Positions 40,215 to 50,222 of a stretch of DNA of 64,000 nt are shown in pieces. This stretch comes from Brevibacillus reuszeri (GTDB lineage Bacteria > Bacillota > Bacilli > Brevibacillales > Brevibacillaceae). Position 1 is the stretch's first letter. Every line of letters starts with the position of its first letter. Position numbers and translations under genes: made by a program. The notes beneath the pieces are model-generated. The model was not told the DNA's origin, did no database searches, and saw only the letters and a program-made list of their open reading frames with translations. The stretch covers positions 1,058,526-1,122,525 of the forward strand of contig NZ_LGIQ01000005.1 in NCBI RefSeq assembly GCF_001187725.1. Direction: 5' to 3'.

Positions 40215-40255
40215 AAAACTACTTGAGGGAAAACTGTTTAAACAAAAGTAGTTTT
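40215..40255. promoter_or_regulatory. Inverted repeat, putative TetR operator
   Basis: AAAACTACTT (40215-40224) and AAGTAGTTTT (40246-40255) are perfect inverted repeats 21 bases apart; between them lie AAAACTGT and the dyad GTTTAAAC. Confidence 0.65.
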
Positions 40256-40396
40256 CTTAGTATCTCCATTTTACTCAAACGGTTTGCCGAACGCAAGGGG
40301 CCTCTGTGCTTTTTCTTTTGCAACAGAGTGGTCGATTATGGTATAGTAGGTGCCGAAATCGCGGTTGATTGCTTCACATCATTTGGAGGTGCCCCC

Positions 40397-40921
40397 GTGT
40401 TTTTAAAGAAGCTGATGCCCAGTCAGTTCGTGGATTCGATCCACCATATCGATATAGATCAATTGAAGCGAAATAAGGTACGGGCCATCATTACAGACCT
40501 TGACAATACCTTGGTTGAATGGGACAGGCCGCTGGCCACCCCCGAGGTAGAAAACTGGCTAAAACGCTTGCAAGAAGCGGAAATTCAGGTAACGGTAGTC
40601 TCTAACAACAACAAGGAACGTGTGGACCGTTTCTGTTCACCTCTCGATATCGAATTTATTTGCTCGGCTCGTAAGCCTACGAACCGGGCTTTCCTGCAAG
40701 CGGTACGGCAAATGAATGTAACGATTGCCGAGACCGTTGTTATTGGCGATCAATTGTTTACAGATGTGCTGGGCGGAAACCGGCTCGGGTTCCATACCAT
40801 CTTGGTAGTACCTGTAGCCCAAACGGACGGTTTCTGGACGCGTTTCAATCGGCAGTTGGAGCGTGTGGCCCTTAATTGGATGGAGCGGAAAGGAATGGTT
40901 TCGTGGAGGAGAAAAGCATGA
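40397..40921 (+). CDS. yqeG: YqeG family HAD IIIA phosphatase
   Basis: 174 residues from GTG 40397, eight bases after GGAGG. HAD motifs: AIITDLDNTLVEWDRP (motif I), VTVVSNNN (motif II), the Lys in SARKPTNRAFLQA (motif III), and VVIGDQLFTDVLGGNRLG (motif IV). First gene of the conserved yqeG-yqeM cluster. The physiological substrate is not established; clustering with ribosome-assembly genes suggests a role in that process. It overlaps yqeH by four bases. Confidence 0.93.
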   Translation: MFLKKLMPSQFVDSIHHIDIDQLKRNKVRAIITDLDNTLVEWDRPLATPEVENWLKRLQEAEIQVTVVSNNNKERVDRFCSPLDIEFICSARKPTNRAFLQAVRQMNVTIAETVVIGDQLFTDVLGGNRLGFHTILVVPVAQTDGFWTRFNRQLERVALNWMERKGMVSWRRKA

Positions 40922-42039
40922 CAGAACAAACGTCTGGTTCCTGCGCCGGCTGTGGGATCACGATTCAGACGGAGGATGCGAAACGGCCAGGCTATGCCCC
41001 GGCGTCTGCGCTCGGTAGAAAAGTCGTGATTTGCCAGCGCTGCTATCGCATCAAGCATTATAATGAAGTGGCGCCTGTAGGAATGGGCGACGATGATTTC
41101 CTGCGGATTTTGGATGGAATCGGATCGACTGAATCTCTGGTGGTTATGGTTGTTGATATTTTTGACTTCCAGGGGTCATGGCTGAGAGGCTTGCCTCGTT
41201 TTGTCGGAAAAAATCCCATCCTGCTCGTCGGAAACAAAGTCGATTTGCTTCCGCGCAACATCAATTTGAATCGCGTGCGCAACTGGATGCAGCACGAAGC
41301 AAAAGAACGCGGCTTGCGTCCAGAAGACGTCGTGTTGATCAGCGCCGCAAAAGGCGATCACATCGATGAACTGCTGAACCGGATCGGCGAGCTGCGCAAA
41401 GGGCGAGATGTTTATATCGTAGGAGTTACCAACGTAGGCAAGTCAACGATGATTAATCGGATTTTGCATGATTACGGCTCTACGGATATGGAAATTACTA
41501 CATCGCCGTTTCCAGGAACGACTCTCGACAAGATTGAGATCCCACTGGAAGACGGTCGTTCCATTTTTGATACACCTGGAATTATTAACCGTGATCAGAT
41601 CGGACATATGGTTTCTCCAGCTGACCTGCGAAAAATTACGCCAAGAAGTCGAATCAATTCCAAGGTATATCAATTAGATGATGGTCAATCGCTCTTTTTG
41701 GGTGGGCTTGCACGAATTGATTTTGTTCGTGGACCGCGTCAGCCCCTCGTTGTTTATGTTGACAATGATCTGTACATCCATCGGACGAAGCTGGAAAAAG
41801 CAGATGAAGTGCTGGCTAAGCATCACGGAACCCTTCTTGTGCCTCCAACGGGAGAAGAAGCGGTCAAAGCATTGCCTCCATTCGCCAAGCATTCCTTCAA
41901 AATTAAACCGACCGAGACGACAACCGATATTGTAATTTCCGGCTTGGGCTGGGTCAGTCTCCAAGGAAAGCATGAAGCGAGCATTGTGGTTCATGCGCCG
42001 AAGGGTGTCAGTGTCGGGATGCGCAAAGGGCTGATCTAG
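40918..42039 (+). CDS. yqeH: Ribosome biogenesis GTPase YqeH
   Basis: 373 residues from ATG 40918 (GGAGGAG upstream; ATGA overlap with yqeG). An N-terminal zinc finger has CAGCGI and CQRCYR. The GTPase domain is circularly permuted, as in all YqeH: G4 NKVDLL comes before G5 SAAKG, then G1 [11 protein letters not shown] and G3 DTPGI. The C-terminal part has [14 protein letters not shown]. It is needed for assembly of the 30S ribosomal subunit in B. subtilis. Confidence 0.95.
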   Translation: MTEQTSGSCAGCGITIQTEDAKRPGYAPASALGRKVVICQRCYRIKHYNEVAPVGMGDDDFLRILDGIGSTESLVVMVVDIFDFQGSWLRGLPRFVGKNPILLVGNKVDLLPRNINLNRVRNWMQHEAKERGLRPEDVVLISAAKGDHIDELLNRIGELRKGRDVYIVGVTNVGKSTMINRILHDYGSTDMEITTSPFPGTTLDKIEIPLEDGRSIFDTPGIINRDQIGHMVSPADLRKITPRSRINSKVYQLDDGQSLFLGGLARIDFVRGPRQPLVVYVDNDLYIHRTKLEKADEVLAKHHGTLLVPPTGEEAVKALPPFAKHSFKIKPTETTTDIVISGLGWVSLQGKHEASIVVHAPKGVSVGMRKGLI

Positions 42040-42115
42040 TCGCAATTCGAAGAAGAAAAATAGCACCTTTTTTCCGTGCCATACGCTAGAGAGACATAAC
42101 GGGGAGGATATCTTC

Positions 42116-42967
42116 ATGATTACAAGCAAAACACAACTGGTTGGTTTGTTTGGACATCCGGTTTCTCATTCGCAGTCGCCGATGATGCATAATGCGGCTT
42201 TTGCTGAGATGGGCTTGGGGTTCGCCTATGTTGCGTTTGATGTTGAGCCTGCCAATCTGGAAGACGCTGTTGCCGGCATTCGTGCCCTTGGGCTGAAAGG
42301 GATTAATGTAACGATCCCGCACAAGGTAGCTATTATGCCGATGCTGGACGAAATTGATCCACTTGCCAAACGAATTGGGGCTGTCAATACAGTCGTCATC
42401 AACGAAGGGCGATTGATCGGTTACAATACGGATGGAATGGGGTACGTCCGCTCGCTTGTAGAGGAGACAGGAATTGTTCTGGATCAACAAACCGTAACGA
42501 TGGTCGGAGCGGGTGGAGCTGCCAGAGCAGTTGCGTTTACTCTAGCTGAAAAAGGTGTGAAAGAAATTCGAATCATCAACCGCTCAAGGGAAAGAGCTGC
42601 GGTTCTGGCAGAGCATGTAGGCACAATTGTCCCTACCAAAATCGTAGAGCAGGGGGAAGGGAAAGACGCGATTGCTGATTCTTCGCTCCTCATCAATACG
42701 ACCTCTATCGGGATGCTCCCCCATGTACAGGAAACGCCTGTACCGACTGAGTGGCTGCATAACCAATTAACAGTAAGCGATCTCATCTACAATCCGTTAG
42801 AAACGCGCCTGCTTAGCGAAGCACGTGCGATTGGAGCCACTGTTCATTCCGGCGTAGGCATGTTCGTGAATCAAGGGGCATTGGCCTTCGAGCTGTGGAC
42901 AGGTCAACTGGCTCCGACTGAGATCATGCGTGAGATCGTCTTGCAACAACTACAGAAAACAACCTGA
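42116..42967 (+). CDS. aroE: Shikimate dehydrogenase
   Basis: 283 residues; ATG 42116 after GGGGAGG. The shikimate site has [17 protein letters not shown] and [11 protein letters not shown] (catalytic Lys); the cofactor site has [17 protein letters not shown] with the following INRSRERA that selects NADP. Ends with the conserved [14 protein letters not shown]. It makes shikimate from 3-dehydroshikimate for aromatic amino acids. Placed third in the yqe cluster as in Bacillus. Confidence 0.95.
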   Translation: MITSKTQLVGLFGHPVSHSQSPMMHNAAFAEMGLGFAYVAFDVEPANLEDAVAGIRALGLKGINVTIPHKVAIMPMLDEIDPLAKRIGAVNTVVINEGRLIGYNTDGMGYVRSLVEETGIVLDQQTVTMVGAGGAARAVAFTLAEKGVKEIRIINRSRERAAVLAEHVGTIVPTKIVEQGEGKDAIADSSLLINTTSIGMLPHVQETPVPTEWLHNQLTVSDLIYNPLETRLLSEARAIGATVHSGVGMFVNQGALAFELWTGQLAPTEIMREIVLQQLQKTT

Positions 42968-43004
42968 TCGATAACGATTGCAGGATAAAGAAGGAGGCAT
43001 GCCG

Positions 43005-43295
43005 ATGTTAACCGGCAAGCAAAAACGATTTTTACGTGCAGAAGCTCATCATCTCACCCCTATTTTCCAAGTAGGAAAAGGTGGAGTAAATGAAAACATG
43101 ATTACCCAGATCAAAGAAGCGCTGGAAGTGCGCGAGCTGATCAAGGTATCCATCCTGCAAAACAACAGTGACGATAAACACGAAGTGGCAGAAGACCTGG
43201 CGGCAGGTGCTGGAGCGGAACTGGTGCAACTGATTGGACATACGGTTGTACTGTACAAAGAGTCCCGGGAGCACAAGACGATCAAGTTGCCGTAG
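43005..43295 (+). CDS. yhbY: YhbY family ribosome-associated RNA-binding protein
   Basis: 96 residues from ATG 43005 (AAGGAGGC upstream). CRM domain: LTGKQKRFLRAEAHHLTPIF, then QVGKGGVNENMITQI with the GxxG loop, EALEVRELIKVSIL, and AELVQLIGHTVVLYKES. It binds pre-50S ribosomal particles in E. coli (also called YqeI in Bacillus). Sits between aroE and nadD as in B. subtilis. Confidence 0.94.
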   Translation: MLTGKQKRFLRAEAHHLTPIFQVGKGGVNENMITQIKEALEVRELIKVSILQNNSDDKHEVAEDLAAGAGAELVQLIGHTVVLYKESREHKTIKLP

Positions 43296-43311
43296 ATGGC
43301 AGGCGATCGCC

Positions 43312-43908
43312 ATGGACGAACAACAAAAGCATATTGGCATCATGGGCGGTACATTTGATCCGATACACTGCGGTCATTTGCTGGCAGCTGAACAGGCGAG
43401 GGAACAGGCAGGACTGGACGAGGTGTGGTTTATGCCAACGCATATTCCCCCTCATAAAAAAAGAAACAGCCTTACCCTGGCAAAGCATCGCCTGCAAATG
43501 GTAGAGCTGGCTGTAGCTGATCACGAATCTTTTTTCGTGACGGATATAGAGCTTAGGCGTGAAGGCCCCTCATACACTTACGACACGATCGTTGATCTTG
43601 TTTCGCAGTATCCAAATTACCGATTCTCCTTTATTATTGGGGGAGACATGGTGCAGATTCTTTCCGAATGGTACCAGTACAAAGAACTGATTCGTATGAT
43701 ACACTTTATTGGTCTGGCTCGGCCGGGAGCTGAGCTGGACAAAGGCAATAACGATGAAGTCGTGACATTTGTCGAGATGCCGGTGTGGGATATTTCTTCT
43801 ACACTCATCCGGAATAAAGCAGCTGCCGGCAAGAGTATTCGTTATCTTGTGCCCGATGCAGTCGAACGCTATATAAAGGAGAACCGATTCTATGAACATG
43901 TGGAGTAA
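43312..43908 (+). CDS. nadD: Nicotinate-nucleotide adenylyltransferase
   Basis: 198 residues from ATG 43312; the ribosome site (GGCAGG) is weak. The nucleotidyltransferase signature is GIMGGTFDPIHCGHLLAAE (G-x-F-D-P-x-H-x-G-H). Further: WFMPTHIPPHK, SFIIGGDMVQIL, and the ISSTLIR motif near the C-terminus that contacts ATP. Makes deamido-NAD from nicotinate mononucleotide. Overlaps yqeK by 17 bases. Confidence 0.95.
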   Translation: MDEQQKHIGIMGGTFDPIHCGHLLAAEQAREQAGLDEVWFMPTHIPPHKKRNSLTLAKHRLQMVELAVADHESFFVTDIELRREGPSYTYDTIVDLVSQYPNYRFSFIIGGDMVQILSEWYQYKELIRMIHFIGLARPGAELDKGNNDEVVTFVEMPVWDISSTLIRNKAAAGKSIRYLVPDAVERYIKENRFYEHVE

Positions 43909-44488
43909 TCGGGAGGCTCTGCTCGAAAAGATACGGGCGCAAATGCACGACAAGCGTTACCAGCATACGCTCGGAGTAGCTGCGTCGGCAAAGCAGCTTG
44001 CAGAGCGATTTGGGGCAGATCCTGAAAAAGCAGAGCTGGCTGGATTCTTGCACGACTACTGCAAATGCTGGCCTGTTGAAAAAATGCTTGAGATTCTGGT
44101 TCGCCATGACATGCCTACTGAGCTTTTGGAAGGAGAAAAGGAGCTGTGGCACGCATTTGCCGCGGCGATCGTCATCCAAACGGAGCTGGGCGTCACCGAC
44201 ACGGAGATTTTGCAAGCCGTGCGCTACCATACGACGGGCCGGGCAGGTATGTCGATGTTAGAAAAAGTGGTTTGTGTGGCAGACTATATAGAACCGAACC
44301 GTAACTATCCAGGTGTGGAAGAAATTCGCACGCTGGCACAGCATGATTTGGATGCTGCCCTCGCCCATGCTTTGGGAGGGACGATCCGCTTCTTGATAGA
44401 AAAGCAGAAGACGGTTTTTCCGTTGACGCTGATTGCATACAACGATTTGGTATCCCAAAAAGGGAGAGCAGGAGGGTTTAATGGTTAA
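43892..44488 (+). CDS. yqeK: HD-domain phosphohydrolase YqeK
   Basis: 198 residues; ATG 43892 with AAGGAG ten bases upstream. HD motifs: RYQHTLGVAASA (first His), AGFLHDYCKC (His-Asp pair), HAFAAAI, and KVVCVADYIEPNR (last Asp). YqeK homologues are diadenosine-tetraphosphate (Ap4A) hydrolases of the symmetrical type. Following nadD and preceding rsfS, as in Bacillus. Confidence 0.94.
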   Translation: MNMWSNREALLEKIRAQMHDKRYQHTLGVAASAKQLAERFGADPEKAELAGFLHDYCKCWPVEKMLEILVRHDMPTELLEGEKELWHAFAAAIVIQTELGVTDTEILQAVRYHTTGRAGMSMLEKVVCVADYIEPNRNYPGVEEIRTLAQHDLDAALAHALGGTIRFLIEKQKTVFPLTLIAYNDLVSQKGRAGGFNG

Positions 44489-44837
44489 TACAGTAGATGA
44501 TTTGGCACGTTTGGTAGTGACGGCTGCAGCAGATAAAAAGGCAGAAAACTTCAAGGTTCTGGATATCAAGAAACTGTCCGTTATTGCAGACTACTTCATG
44601 ATTTGCCACGGTAACAACGAACGTCAGGTGCAGGCGATCGTCAGAGAAATTCGGGATCAGGCACACAAAAATGGTTTTACGGTACGCGGCATCGAGGGTG
44701 CGGACGAAGGACGCTGGGTTCTCGTTGACCTCGGCGATATCGTAATCCATGTCTTCCACCGTGAAGATCGTGAATTTTATAATTTGGAGCGTCTGTGGAA
44801 GGATGCAGAGGAAGTTTCCTTCGCAGAGCAAGGGTAA
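44481..44837 (+). CDS. rsfS: Ribosome silencing factor RsfS
   Basis: 118 residues from ATG 44481 (GGAGGG upstream), overlapping yqeK by eight bases. The family core is VLDIKKLSVIADYFMICHG, NNERQVQAI, GADEGRWVLVDLGDIVIHV and FHREDREFYNLERLW. It binds L14 (uL14) and keeps the two ribosomal subunits apart when cells starve. Known as YqeL in B. subtilis. Confidence 0.95.
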   Translation: MVNTVDDLARLVVTAAADKKAENFKVLDIKKLSVIADYFMICHGNNERQVQAIVREIRDQAHKNGFTVRGIEGADEGRWVLVDLGDIVIHVFHREDREFYNLERLWKDAEEVSFAEQG

Positions 44838-44843
44838 ATACAG

Positions 44844-45593
44844 ATGGCGTATGCACATATGGCAGCTGTGTACGACAGGCTGATGGCGGACACTCCCTAT
44901 GACCAATGGTTGGACTGGGTAGAGCGCATGTGGGCAAAGGGAGAGAAGCCGCAGCATGTCATAGATCTTGGCTGTGGTACGGGCACGATTGCCATCCCGC
45001 TTGCCAAGCGTGGATATCGTGTTACGGGAGTCGATTTGTCGGCGGAAATGCTGGCAATCGCATACGACAAGATGAGGCAAGCGCAGGCCGATGTTTCCTG
45101 GGTGGAGCAGGACATGCGCGAGCTGGAATTGCCTGTGGCAGACGCAGTCATCTCGCTATGTGATTCACTCAGCTATTTGACCGAGGAAGCTGATGTTCAG
45201 GAGACCTTTCAGCGTGTTTTTGCTCATCTGGCGCCCGGAGGAAGCTTTCTGTTTGACGTACACAGTCCTTATAAAATGCTGCATATTTTTGGCGACGAGA
45301 CGTTCACACACGTGGAGGATGAAGTTTCGTACATTTGGCAATGTTTTTGCGACCCGCTCCGTTTGGAGGTAGAGCATCAGCTGACTTTCTTCCTTTTGCA
45401 GCCAAATGGCTTGTACGAGCGAATGGAGGAAGAGCACTGGCAGCGTGCCTACCAGCCGATTCAATTGATGCGCTGGCTCACGGAAGCAGGGTTCACGGAT
45501 ATTGTGATCACTGCTGATTACACGGATTTGCCTCCACAGGAATCAAGCGAACGCCTATTTTTTTCAGCACGCAAACCGAAAGATTTGACATGA
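44844..45593 (+). CDS. yqeM: Class I SAM-dependent methyltransferase YqeM
   Basis: 249 residues; ATG 44844 lies seven bases after rsfS. SAM-binding motif I is VIDLGCGTGTIAIPLAKRG, followed by VTGVDLSAEMLAIA (motif II) and VISLCDSLSYLTE. The opening MAYAHMAAVYDRLMADTPYD is typical of YqeM/TehB-like small-molecule methyltransferases. Substrate unknown. The leuS promoter lies in its last codons. Confidence 0.92.
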   Translation: MAYAHMAAVYDRLMADTPYDQWLDWVERMWAKGEKPQHVIDLGCGTGTIAIPLAKRGYRVTGVDLSAEMLAIAYDKMRQAQADVSWVEQDMRELELPVADAVISLCDSLSYLTEEADVQETFQRVFAHLAPGGSFLFDVHSPYKMLHIFGDETFTHVEDEVSYIWQCFCDPLRLEVEHQLTFFLLQPNGLYERMEEEHWQRAYQPIQLMRWLTEAGFTDIVITADYTDLPPQESSERLFFSARKPKDLT

Positions 45594-45614
45594 TTGGTTC
45601 TCATTTACTATAAT
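45585..45614 (+). promoter_or_regulatory. Promoter of the leuS T-box leader
   Basis: TTGACA (45585-45590), 18-base spacer, TATAAT (45609-45614). It overlaps the end of yqeM. Confidence 0.85.
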
Positions 45615-45639
45615 CGTGTTATAACAGCAAATTTCGACG

Positions 45640-45899
45640 CGTCTATGAGGAATAGTAGGAAACGACTTCGTGAATCTAGAGAGTTGACGGCTGGTGCAAG
45701 TCAACCCGGAGCATTCTGAACTCACCTCCCAGCACTCACCCTGAATGCCTTCTGGCTGTGTAAGGGAGAGCGACTCATCCATGATACGGATGTAACAAGT
45801 GGGTGAATGTTTGACATTCGCCAATCTGGGTGGTACCGCGGGATAAACACAACCTCTCGTCCCTTTTTCGTTGAACGACAAGGGACGTGGGGTTTTTTT
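45640..45899 (+). ncRNA. T-box leader (leucine) controlling leuS
   Basis: The T-box motif TGGTACCGCGG is at 45831-45841. Upstream, stem I reads GAGAGTTGACGGCTGG...; in its upper part GAACTCACC places the specifier codon CTC (Leu) at 45721-45723. The terminator stem CGTCCCTT / AAGGGACG (about 45858-45887) is followed by TTTTTTTA to 45900; the alternative antiterminator uses the T-box sequence. Uncharged tRNA-Leu should bind the specifier and T-box and allow readthrough into leuS. This fills the 348-base gap between yqeM and leuS. Confidence 0.93.
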
Positions 45900-45941
45900 A
45901 TTTTTTCACCTTTTACCTAGTGAAGATGGGAGTGCTCTACC

Positions 45942-48359
45942 ATGGTTTTTAGTCATCGCAATATTGAAAAGAAGTGGCAGCAATACTGGGAGCAAAACAA
46001 AACATTCAAAACGTCTGAGGACGAAGGCAAAAAGAAATTTTATGCACTTGACATGTTCCCGTATCCATCTGGTGCAGGACTGCACGTAGGTCACCCGGAA
46101 GGCTACACGGCTACCGATATTTTGTCTCGCATGAAGCGGATGCAAGGATACAATGTTTTGCACCCAATGGGCTGGGACGCTTTCGGTTTGCCAGCAGAGC
46201 AGTACGCGCTGGATACAGGGAATGACCCTGCGGAATTTACGGAGCACAACATCAACAACTTCCGTCGCCAAATTAAGGCACTGGGCTTTTCTTATGACTG
46301 GGACAGAGAAATGAATACGACTGACCCGCACTACTACAAATGGACACAATGGATTTTCACCAAGCTGTATGAGCATGGCTTGGCTTACGTTGACGAGGTA
46401 GCTGTTAACTGGTGCCCGGCGCTAGGAACTGTACTGGCAAACGAAGAAGTCATCGATGGCAAAAGTGAGCGCGGAGGACATCCGGTTGAGCGTCGTCCAA
46501 TGCGACAATGGGTACTGAAAATTACCGCCTACGCGGAAAGATTGCTGTCTGATCTGGAAGAGCTCGACTGGCCAGAGAGCATCAAGGAAATGCAGCGCAA
46601 CTGGATCGGCCGTTCGGAAGGGGCAGAAGTGACTTTTGCCATTGACGGACATGACCAATCCTTTACCGTCTTCACCACACGTCCTGATACCTTGTATGGA
46701 GCAACGTATGCTGTATTGGCGCCAGAGCACAAGCTGGTTGACGTCATTACTGTACCTGCACAAAGAGAAGCAGTCGATGCCTATCTGGAGCAAGCAAAAC
46801 GCAAGAGTGATTTGGAACGCACTGATCTGGCAAAAGAAAAAACGGGGGTATTTACAGGAGCCTATGCCATTAACCCAGTGAATGGCGAACGCCTGCCAAT
46901 CTGGATCGCCGATTACGTACTCATCAGCTATGGAACAGGCTCGATCATGGCGGTTCCAGCACACGATGAGCGCGACTATGAGTTTGCCAAGACCTTTGAT
47001 CTGCCAATCAAGCAAGTCATCGCAGGTGGCGACATCTCCAAGGAAGCGTACGCAGGTGATGGAGAGCATATCAACTCCGGCATTTTGGATGGCCTGAACA
47101 AAGAACAAGCGATCAGTAAAATGATCGAATGGCTGGAGTCAGAGGGCAAAGGCAATCGCAAGGTAACGTACCGTCTGCGTGACTGGTTGTTCAGTCGTCA
47201 ACGCTACTGGGGTGAGCCGATTCCAATTCTGCATCTGGAGGATGGCACGATGAAGGTCGTTCCAGAATCCGAACTGCCGATCATCCTGCCAAAAACAAAA
47301 GAAATCAAGCCGTCCGGTACAGGTGAGTCACCGCTTGCTAATATCACTGACTGGGTTAACACCGTTGATTCGGAAACTGGCATGAAAGCACGTCGTGAAA
47401 CGAACACCATGCCACAATGGGCGGGTAGCTGCTGGTACTTCCTGCGCTTTATTGATCCGCATAACGATAAAGCCATGGCGGATCCGGAAAAGCTGAAGGA
47501 ATGGCTGCCGATCGATATTTACATCGGTGGAGCCGAGCATGCGGTTCTTCACTTGCTCTACTCCCGTTTCTGGCACAAATTCTTGTACGATATCGGCGTA
47601 GTTCCAACCAAAGAACCATTCCAAAAGCTGTTTAACCAAGGGATGATCCTGGGCGAGAACAATGAGAAAATGAGTAAATCCAAAGGGAATGTCGTAAACC
47701 CTGACGATATCGTGAACAGCCACGGTGCGGATACGCTTCGTATGTACGAAATGTTCATGGGACCTTTGGATGCTTCCATCGCTTGGTCCACAAAAGGTCT
47801 GGATGGATCACGCCGCTTTATAGATCGTGTATACCGCTTGTTCGTTAACGAAAGCGGAGAGCCAAGCGACAAAATCGTGGACACCGCCAAAGCTACCAGC
47901 ATGGAACGCGTGTACCACCAAACTGTGAAAAAAGTAACAGAAGACTACGAAGGTCTGCGCTTCAACACGGGTATTTCCCAGCTGATGGTCTTCATCAACG
48001 AAGCGTACAAAGCTGACGTACTGCCGAAGAAATACATGGAAGACTTCGTGAAAATGCTCTCTCCAATCACACCGCATATCGCCGAAGAGCTGTGGGAGAA
48101 GCTCGGTCATAGCGAAACGATCGCGTACGAAGCATGGCCGACCTATGACGAATCCAAGCTGGTTGATGACGAGGTAGAAATCGTCCTCCAGATAAATGGA
48201 AAAAACAAAGAAAAGCTGCTCATCGCAGCTGATGCAACCAAAGAACAAATGGAAGAGCTAGCTTTGGCAAACGAGGTCATCAAAGAATTGATCGAGGGCA
48301 AGACCATTGTCAAAAAGATCGCGGTACCTGGCAAGCTGGTTAACATCGTTATTCGTTAA
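45942..48359 (+). CDS. leuS: Leucyl-tRNA synthetase
   Basis: 805 residues; ATG 45942 after GGGAG. The class I motif (HIGH) is [19 protein letters not shown] and the KMSKS loop is [16 protein letters not shown]. The editing domain with [19 protein letters not shown] is complete; [14 protein letters not shown] is the Leu site. Length fits bacterial LeuRS. Expression depends on the T-box leader. In B. subtilis leuS lies elsewhere, so its place inside the yqe-com region is a lineage-specific arrangement. Confidence 0.97.
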   Translation: MVFSHRNIEKKWQQYWEQNKTFKTSEDEGKKKFYALDMFPYPSGAGLHVGHPEGYTATDILSRMKRMQGYNVLHPMGWDAFGLPAEQYALDTGNDPAEFTEHNINNFRRQIKALGFSYDWDREMNTTDPHYYKWTQWIFTKLYEHGLAYVDEVAVNWCPALGTVLANEEVIDGKSERGGHPVERRPMRQWVLKITAYAERLLSDLEELDWPESIKEMQRNWIGRSEGAEVTFAIDGHDQSFTVFTTRPDTLYGATYAVLAPEHKLVDVITVPAQREAVDAYLEQAKRKSDLERTDLAKEKTGVFTGAYAINPVNGERLPIWIADYVLISYGTGSIMAVPAHDERDYEFAKTFDLPIKQVIAGGDISKEAYAGDGEHINSGILDGLNKEQAISKMIEWLESEGKGNRKVTYRLRDWLFSRQRYWGEPIPILHLEDGTMKVVPESELPIILPKTKEIKPSGTGESPLANITDWVNTVDSETGMKARRETNTMPQWAGSCWYFLRFIDPHNDKAMADPEKLKEWLPIDIYIGGAEHAVLHLLYSRFWHKFLYDIGVVPTKEPFQKLFNQGMILGENNEKMSKSKGNVVNPDDIVNSHGADTLRMYEMFMGPLDASIAWSTKGLDGSRRFIDRVYRLFVNESGEPSDKIVDTAKATSMERVYHQTVKKVTEDYEGLRFNTGISQLMVFINEAYKADVLPKKYMEDFVKMLSPITPHIAEELWEKLGHSETIAYEAWPTYDESKLVDDEVEIVLQINGKNKEKLLIAADATKEQMEELALANEVIKELIEGKTIVKKIAVPGKLVNIVIR

Positions 48360-48380
48360 GAGAATAAAAGACAGTGAGAA

Positions 48381-48421
48381 AAGAAGTGGAGCCTGTATCT
48401 AACGGGTCTCCACTTCTTTTT
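48381..48421 (+). terminator. Rho-independent terminator behind leuS
   Basis: AAGAAGTGGAG (48381-48391) pairs perfectly with CTCCACTTCTT (48408-48418), then TTTATG. Confidence 0.92.
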
Positions 48422-48477
48422 ATGCAATCGAAAAAGGGCTCAACGCGGATAGGCATCCCGAGTTTGTAATGATGACC

Positions 48478-49317
48478 TTACGTAGGTTTTTGGGTCTTCA
48501 TCCAGGACCGCTCAAGCATATCCTGATCCTCAGCAAATTTGGCATGAGTCCGCCGAAACACCTCGGAGAACAGACCAGGAATGCCATTTTGCAACGGTAT
48601 CAATCCTTCGCCGGTTACACCACCTGGGACGCAAACACGCTTTTGCAGGGAAGGAAGGGTAAAGGCCTCTTTTCGCAGTAGCTCTGCCATGCCGATAAAC
48701 ATTTGTGTCGTCAAATAAGTAGCGGCATCTTCAGAGATACCCGTTTCTGAAACCGCATCATGAATCATCTGCTGGAGGATATAGCTGAGAAAAGCAGGAC
48801 CGCAGCTGACGAGATCAGAGGTGATCCGCAGGAATGGTTCCGTTACCTCGATTGGTGTGCTGATATGCGAAAATAAAGCACGGATGAATTGCCGCTGCTC
48901 CCCCTGGATTCGCGTCCCAAACTCGCACAGGCACACGCCACCTTGAGCGGCATTAGTAATGCTGGGAACGACGCGGGCAACTCTGCTTGGAACCGATGCT
49001 TCCAACTGTTCCAGCTTGATTGGGCTCGTGATCGTAATCAGTAGATGCTCAGCAGTTAAAGCAGGAGCAATTTGCTCTAGCATCACACGATATTCCATTG
49101 GCTTGACGCATAGCAGCAAGATTTTGGCGGTCTGAGCCAACTCCAGATTATTTTTGGCAACAACAAGACCGGGATGCCGATGAGCCAGCAGCTCCGCTTT
49201 GGCGGGAGTACGATTGCTAATAATGATGTGGCCGGGGGACAGGGCTTTGGCGGACAGCAGCGACTCAATCAAAATGCTGCCCATACTGCCCGTGCCGATA
49301 AACCCAATTTTATCCAT
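48478..49317 (-). CDS. comER: ComER (late competence protein; P5C-reductase-like)
   Basis: 279 residues from ATG 49317 (GGAGGGAGG upstream). The N-terminal NAD(P) fold reads KIGFIGTGSMGSILIESLL, with IISNRTPAKAELL; the C-terminal helical domain has LVSCGPAFLSYILQQMIHD, typical of ProC/ComER dimers. ComER resembles pyrroline-5-carboxylate reductase but is found beside comEA and is not needed for proline. Here it is transcribed in the same direction as comEA, 75 bases after it; in B. subtilis the two are divergent. Confidence 0.9.
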   Translation of the reverse strand: MDKIGFIGTGSMGSILIESLLSAKALSPGHIIISNRTPAKAELLAHRHPGLVVAKNNLELAQTAKILLLCVKPMEYRVMLEQIAPALTAEHLLITITSPIKLEQLEASVPSRVARVVPSITNAAQGGVCLCEFGTRIQGEQRQFIRALFSHISTPIEVTEPFLRITSDLVSCGPAFLSYILQQMIHDAVSETGISEDAATYLTTQMFIGMAELLRKEAFTLPSLQKRVCVPGGVTGEGLIPLQNGIPGLFSEVFRRTHAKFAEDQDMLERSWMKTQKPT

Positions 49318-49392
49318 GGGCATACCTCCCTCCAATATTCTTACCCCATTCTATGAGGAGGGAGAGAGGAACATGACCAAAGAAGTTCGCGT

Positions 49393-50103
49393 CTAACGAA
49401 TACGGATACGGTCCTTGATACGCTCAAACATTTTGTCACCGATTCCTTCGATTTCTTTTAACTCATCAACTGTGCGGAACCCGCCTTTATCCGAGCGATA
49501 CTGAAGAATGGCTCTAGCGCGTGCTTGGCCGATGCCGGGGAGCGTAGTGAGCTCTTCTGCGGATGCGGTGTTCACATTGATGCTGGATTCTATGCCACCC
49601 TGATTGGTTGACGAACCTGGGCTGACTCCCGAAGCAAGGGGAGAGATGGCCTGTTGTCCTGGAACCGTAGTCGCAATAGTCCCCTTAGTGGGGACGACAA
49701 TAGCGCTGCCATCGGAGAGAGGCTGTGCGAGATTGATTTGCTCAAGGTCCGCCTCAGGCAATGTGCCGCCTGCTTTCGTAATGGCGTCTGCCACTCTCAT
49801 TCCAGCATCAAATCGGTACATGCCGGGCTGTTTGACCTGTCCCTTCACATCGATATACAGTGGGGCAGCAGGAGGTTCTGTATTTTTCGTTATAGGAGCT
49901 TCTGCGGGTATGGCAGCCTCCTCTTTCCCAGCATTTTTTGTATTCGGCAACGGAGCTTTTGCAAAGGCTGGCGTTTCCAGCGGAAGCTCTGACCTCCCGT
50001 TTCCCCGGTCAGCCTGGTAGAGCCAGACGCTGCTGCCGACAAAGAGAATGGCACCTGCAAGTAATACATATCGGCGATAGTGTTCCCATAAATCCAACAG
50101 CAT
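49393..50103 (-). CDS. comEA: ComEA DNA receptor
   Basis: 236 residues; ATG 50103 after AAGGGAGGG. One membrane anchor at about 13-30 (YVLLAGAILFVGSSVWL), a Pro/Ala-rich linker, an SLBB domain (about 82-140: YIDVKGQVKQPGMYRF) and a C-terminal double helix-hairpin-helix (INVNTASAEELTTLPGIGQA and ELKEIEGIGDKMFERI). It binds incoming DNA outside the membrane and passes it to ComEC. It is on the other strand to comEC, 2.3 kb away, so they cannot be cotranscribed. comEB is not seen. Confidence 0.95.
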   Translation of the reverse strand: MLLDLWEHYRRYVLLAGAILFVGSSVWLYQADRGNGRSELPLETPAFAKAPLPNTKNAGKEEAAIPAEAPITKNTEPPAAPLYIDVKGQVKQPGMYRFDAGMRVADAITKAGGTLPEADLEQINLAQPLSDGSAIVVPTKGTIATTVPGQQAISPLASGVSPGSSTNQGGIESSINVNTASAEELTTLPGIGQARARAILQYRSDKGGFRTVDELKEIEGIGDKMFERIKDRIRIR

Positions 50104-50222
50104 AGTAAAAAACCCTCCCTTACCTTGTACGCGAATCGTAATAGAGACGATGCGTTCTCTATCAACATGCTACGAAAAGTAAGAGAGGGCTTGCAAATTT
50201 TATTTTTGTTAGTCTACAAGAC

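Noticed and set aside
46422..47108. 228-codon open frame on the minus strand
   Set aside because: Antisense to leuS.
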